From an uncultured Synergistales bacterium (GTDB lineage: Bacteria > Synergistota > Synergistia > Synergistales > Aminobacteriaceae): DNA of 6,872 nt. The stretch is taken from the NCBI GenBank assembly GCA_905234205.1, contig CAJOGG010000073.1, positions 1,678 through 8,549 on the forward strand. Direction: 5' to 3'. Shown in pieces: positions 5,831 through 6,872 of the stretch (position 1 is its first letter; every line of letters begins with the position of its first letter). Below the pieces are notes generated by a model. That model was given only the letters and a program-made list of their open reading frames with translations, did no database searches and had not been told where the DNA came from. A program made the position numbers and the translations under genes.

Positions 5831-6547
5831 TTAATCCTCCTTTACGATCGTTCCAGTTCTAACACCTTCGATAATATTCTTGGCCCAATCTGAATCATGA
5901 ATGCTCATGACCCACACGGGCAATTTATTTTCACGACATATAGCAAAAGCTGCCGTATCCATTACCTCAATATTGAGTCTTATAGCGTCGTTGTAAGTTA
6001 ATTCCGGGAGAAATTTTGCGTCAGGATATTTCACTGGGTCTTTGTCATAGATTCCGTTGACCTTCGTAGCTTTAACCAGACAATCTAGGCCAAGTTCTGA
6101 AGCTCGTAAAGCTGCTGCTGTATCTGTTGAGAAAAACGGGTGGCCAGTTCCTGCGGCGAATATAACCACATTTCCAGCACGTAATAAATCTCTTGCGCGT
6201 TCACGATTATATAAATCTGCGGCCGGTGGCATACCTATAGCTGATAAAACTTGCGCGGGCACGTCGAATTTCTCAAGGGTTGCTTTGATCGCAAGGGCGT
6301 TCATTACAGTTCCAAGCATTCCTATTGTGTCAATGCTCACACGGTCAAGGCCATATTCAAGCGCATCACGACCACGCAACATATTTCCGCCACCGATGAC
6401 CATAGAAAGCTCAATTCCGGCGTTACGAATCTTTGCAAGGCTCTGTGCGAAATCACGAATGACTTTGAAATCAAGCCCAGTATGTTTATCTCCTGCTAAT
6501 ACTTCTCCTGAAAGTTTGAGTAATATACGCTTATACATGATTAACAA
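5831..6547 (-). CDS. pyrH: UMP kinase (uridylate kinase)
   Basis: It makes UDP from UMP and ATP in pyrimidine nucleotide synthesis and belongs to the amino-acid-kinase fold, typically a hexamer controlled by GTP and UTP. The 238 residues show YKRILLKLSGEVLAG (5-19), VIGGGNMLRG (50-59), GTGHPFFSTDTAA (133-145), LVKATKVNGIYDKDP (157-171) and NIEVMDTAAFAICRE (192-206), all family hallmarks. The start is uncertain. TTG at 6547 gives MLIMYKRI and has GGAG (6559-6562) about 10-11 nt upstream, the spacing used by its neighbours. ATG at 6538 gives 235 residues, but the same SD would then be about 20 nt away. TTG is preferred. The SD lies in the 3' arm of the hairpin at 6552-6588, so initiation may be masked. 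It is followed by frr after 6 nt. Confidence 0.95.
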   Translation of the reverse strand: MLIMYKRILLKLSGEVLAGDKHTGLDFKVIRDFAQSLAKIRNAGIELSMVIGGGNMLRGRDALEYGLDRVSIDTIGMLGTVMNALAIKATLEKFDVPAQVLSAIGMPPAADLYNRERARDLLRAGNVVIFAAGTGHPFFSTDTAAALRASELGLDCLVKATKVNGIYDKDPVKYPDAKFLPELTYNDAIRLNIEVMDTAAFAICRENKLPVWVMSIHDSDWAKNIIEGVRTGTIVKED

Positions 6548-6551
6548 TTAC

Positions 6552-6588
6552 AAAAACGCTCCAGCGCAAACTCATTCACACTGGAGCA
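6552..6588 (-). terminator. Intrinsic terminator hairpin between tsf and pyrH, covering the pyrH SD
   Basis: On the - strand, GCTCCAG (6587-6581) pairs exactly with CTGGAGC (6564-6558). The inner bases extend the stem by six more pairs (U-G, G-C, U-G, G-U, A-U, A-U) to a 4-nt loop UGAG (6574-6571), giving 13 pairs. An outer U-G pair (6588/6557) makes 14, directly followed by UUUUU (6556-6552). Three of the inner pairs are wobbles that become C-A mismatches on the + strand, so this fold belongs to the - strand RNA. It lies 20 nt after the tsf stop. The 3' arm contains GGAG (6562-6559), the likely pyrH SD. It may terminate or attenuate transcription from tsf into pyrH. Confidence 0.82.
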
Positions 6589-6608
6589 ATTCATCATCAA
6601 AAATTTTC

Positions 6609-6872
6609 TTACTCGCCTATTGCAAAACGCTCAAAACGTTTCACACTGATCTTTGTTCCGAGTTTCTTTCCTACTTCTGCTACTAAGTCCTTAATCTTCT
6701 TGTCAGAGTCGCGAATGTATTCCTGTTCAAGCAAGCAGCTTGTCTCGTAGTACTTGCGCAATTTGCCCGGGATAATCTTCTCGATCTTGTCTGCGGGTTT
6801 GCCCTCATCAAGTAACTGCTGACGATATACGGCTCTTTCACGGTCTAATACGTCTTCTGGAACGTCTTCAGG
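6609..6872 (-). CDS. tsf: Elongation factor Ts, C-terminal fragment
   Basis: The last 87 residues of EF-Ts, cut by the window edge at a codon boundary; the N-terminal UBA-like and core parts are outside. EF-Ts is the nucleotide exchange factor that reloads EF-Tu with GTP during translation elongation. Recognisable features are PEDVPEDVLDRERAVYRQQL, with the ERAVYRQQ-type helix of the family, GKPADKIEKIIPGKLRKYY (24-42), the LLEQEYIRD segment (47-55) in which QEY/QDF-type residues are usual, and the closing GKKLGTKISVKRFERFAIGE. This is the normal C-terminus; the fragment carries no frameshift. Position upstream of pyrH and frr is the classic bacterial order (rpsB-tsf-pyrH-frr), so rpsB is expected just beyond the window. 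A hairpin terminator follows the stop by 20 nt. Confidence 0.96.
   Translation of the reverse strand, partial: PEDVPEDVLDRERAVYRQQLLDEGKPADKIEKIIPGKLRKYYETSCLLEQEYIRDSDKKIKDLVAEVGKKLGTKISVKRFERFAIGE

Noticed and set aside
6057..6686. Open frame of 209 codons on the + strand across pyrH
   Set aside because: It is antisense to clear pyrH and tsf coding sequence, with Ser/Ala/Arg-rich composition and no recognisable domain. It is a shadow frame.
1..6872. CRISPR arrays, insertion sequences, tRNA or rRNA genes
   Set aside because: No regularly spaced repeats, transposase-like frames, terminal inverted repeats with target duplications, or tRNA-like cloverleaf sequence were seen by reading both strands.

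Overview
The window looks like a conserved core stretch of a bacterial chromosome with moderate GC content (roughly 40-45% by eye). Nothing in it is phage, transposon, CRISPR or plasmid. Genes are tightly packed. Shine-Dalgarno (SD) sequences close to AGGAGG sit about 11 nt before several starts, and two genes probably begin with TTG. The lineage cannot be fixed from this sequence. An anaerobic, possibly motile bacterium would fit, because hypA (nickel-enzyme maturation) and cheR (chemotaxis) sit among housekeeping genes. Synergistota is a weak guess from remembered gene order and protein flavour, not a demonstrated assignment.

Left end (1-691): the last 43 residues of a class I/II aminotransferase on the + strand end at a two-way terminator shared with a small zinc-ribbon gene on the - strand. 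A 242-bp AT-rich intergenic region (450-691) separates that gene from a divergent LysR-type regulator. It holds an extended -10 promoter for the zinc-ribbon gene, a 7-bp inverted repeat placed as expected for a LysR site, and short repeats nearer the regulator.

Centre and right (1534-6872): a long - strand run reads, in transcription order, tsf (3' part only), pyrH, frr, cheR, hypA, a uvrD/pcrA-type helicase and coaE. From pyrH onward the genes are 2-17 nt apart or overlap, which suggests one transcript with translational coupling. It links UMP phosphorylation, ribosome recycling, chemoreceptor methylation, nickel-enzyme maturation, DNA repair and coenzyme A synthesis. A strong terminator-like hairpin lies between tsf and pyrH, and its 3' arm contains the likely pyrH SD. 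At the other end coaE overlaps the 3' end of the convergent LysR gene by 31 bp.

No unmistakably new system is present. The best leads are the tsf-pyrH hairpin that could both terminate transcription and mask an SD, a HypA that lacks the nickel-binding His2, a UvrD tail overprinted on the CoaE P-loop, and the inverted repeat suggesting that the LysR protein controls the zinc-ribbon gene.
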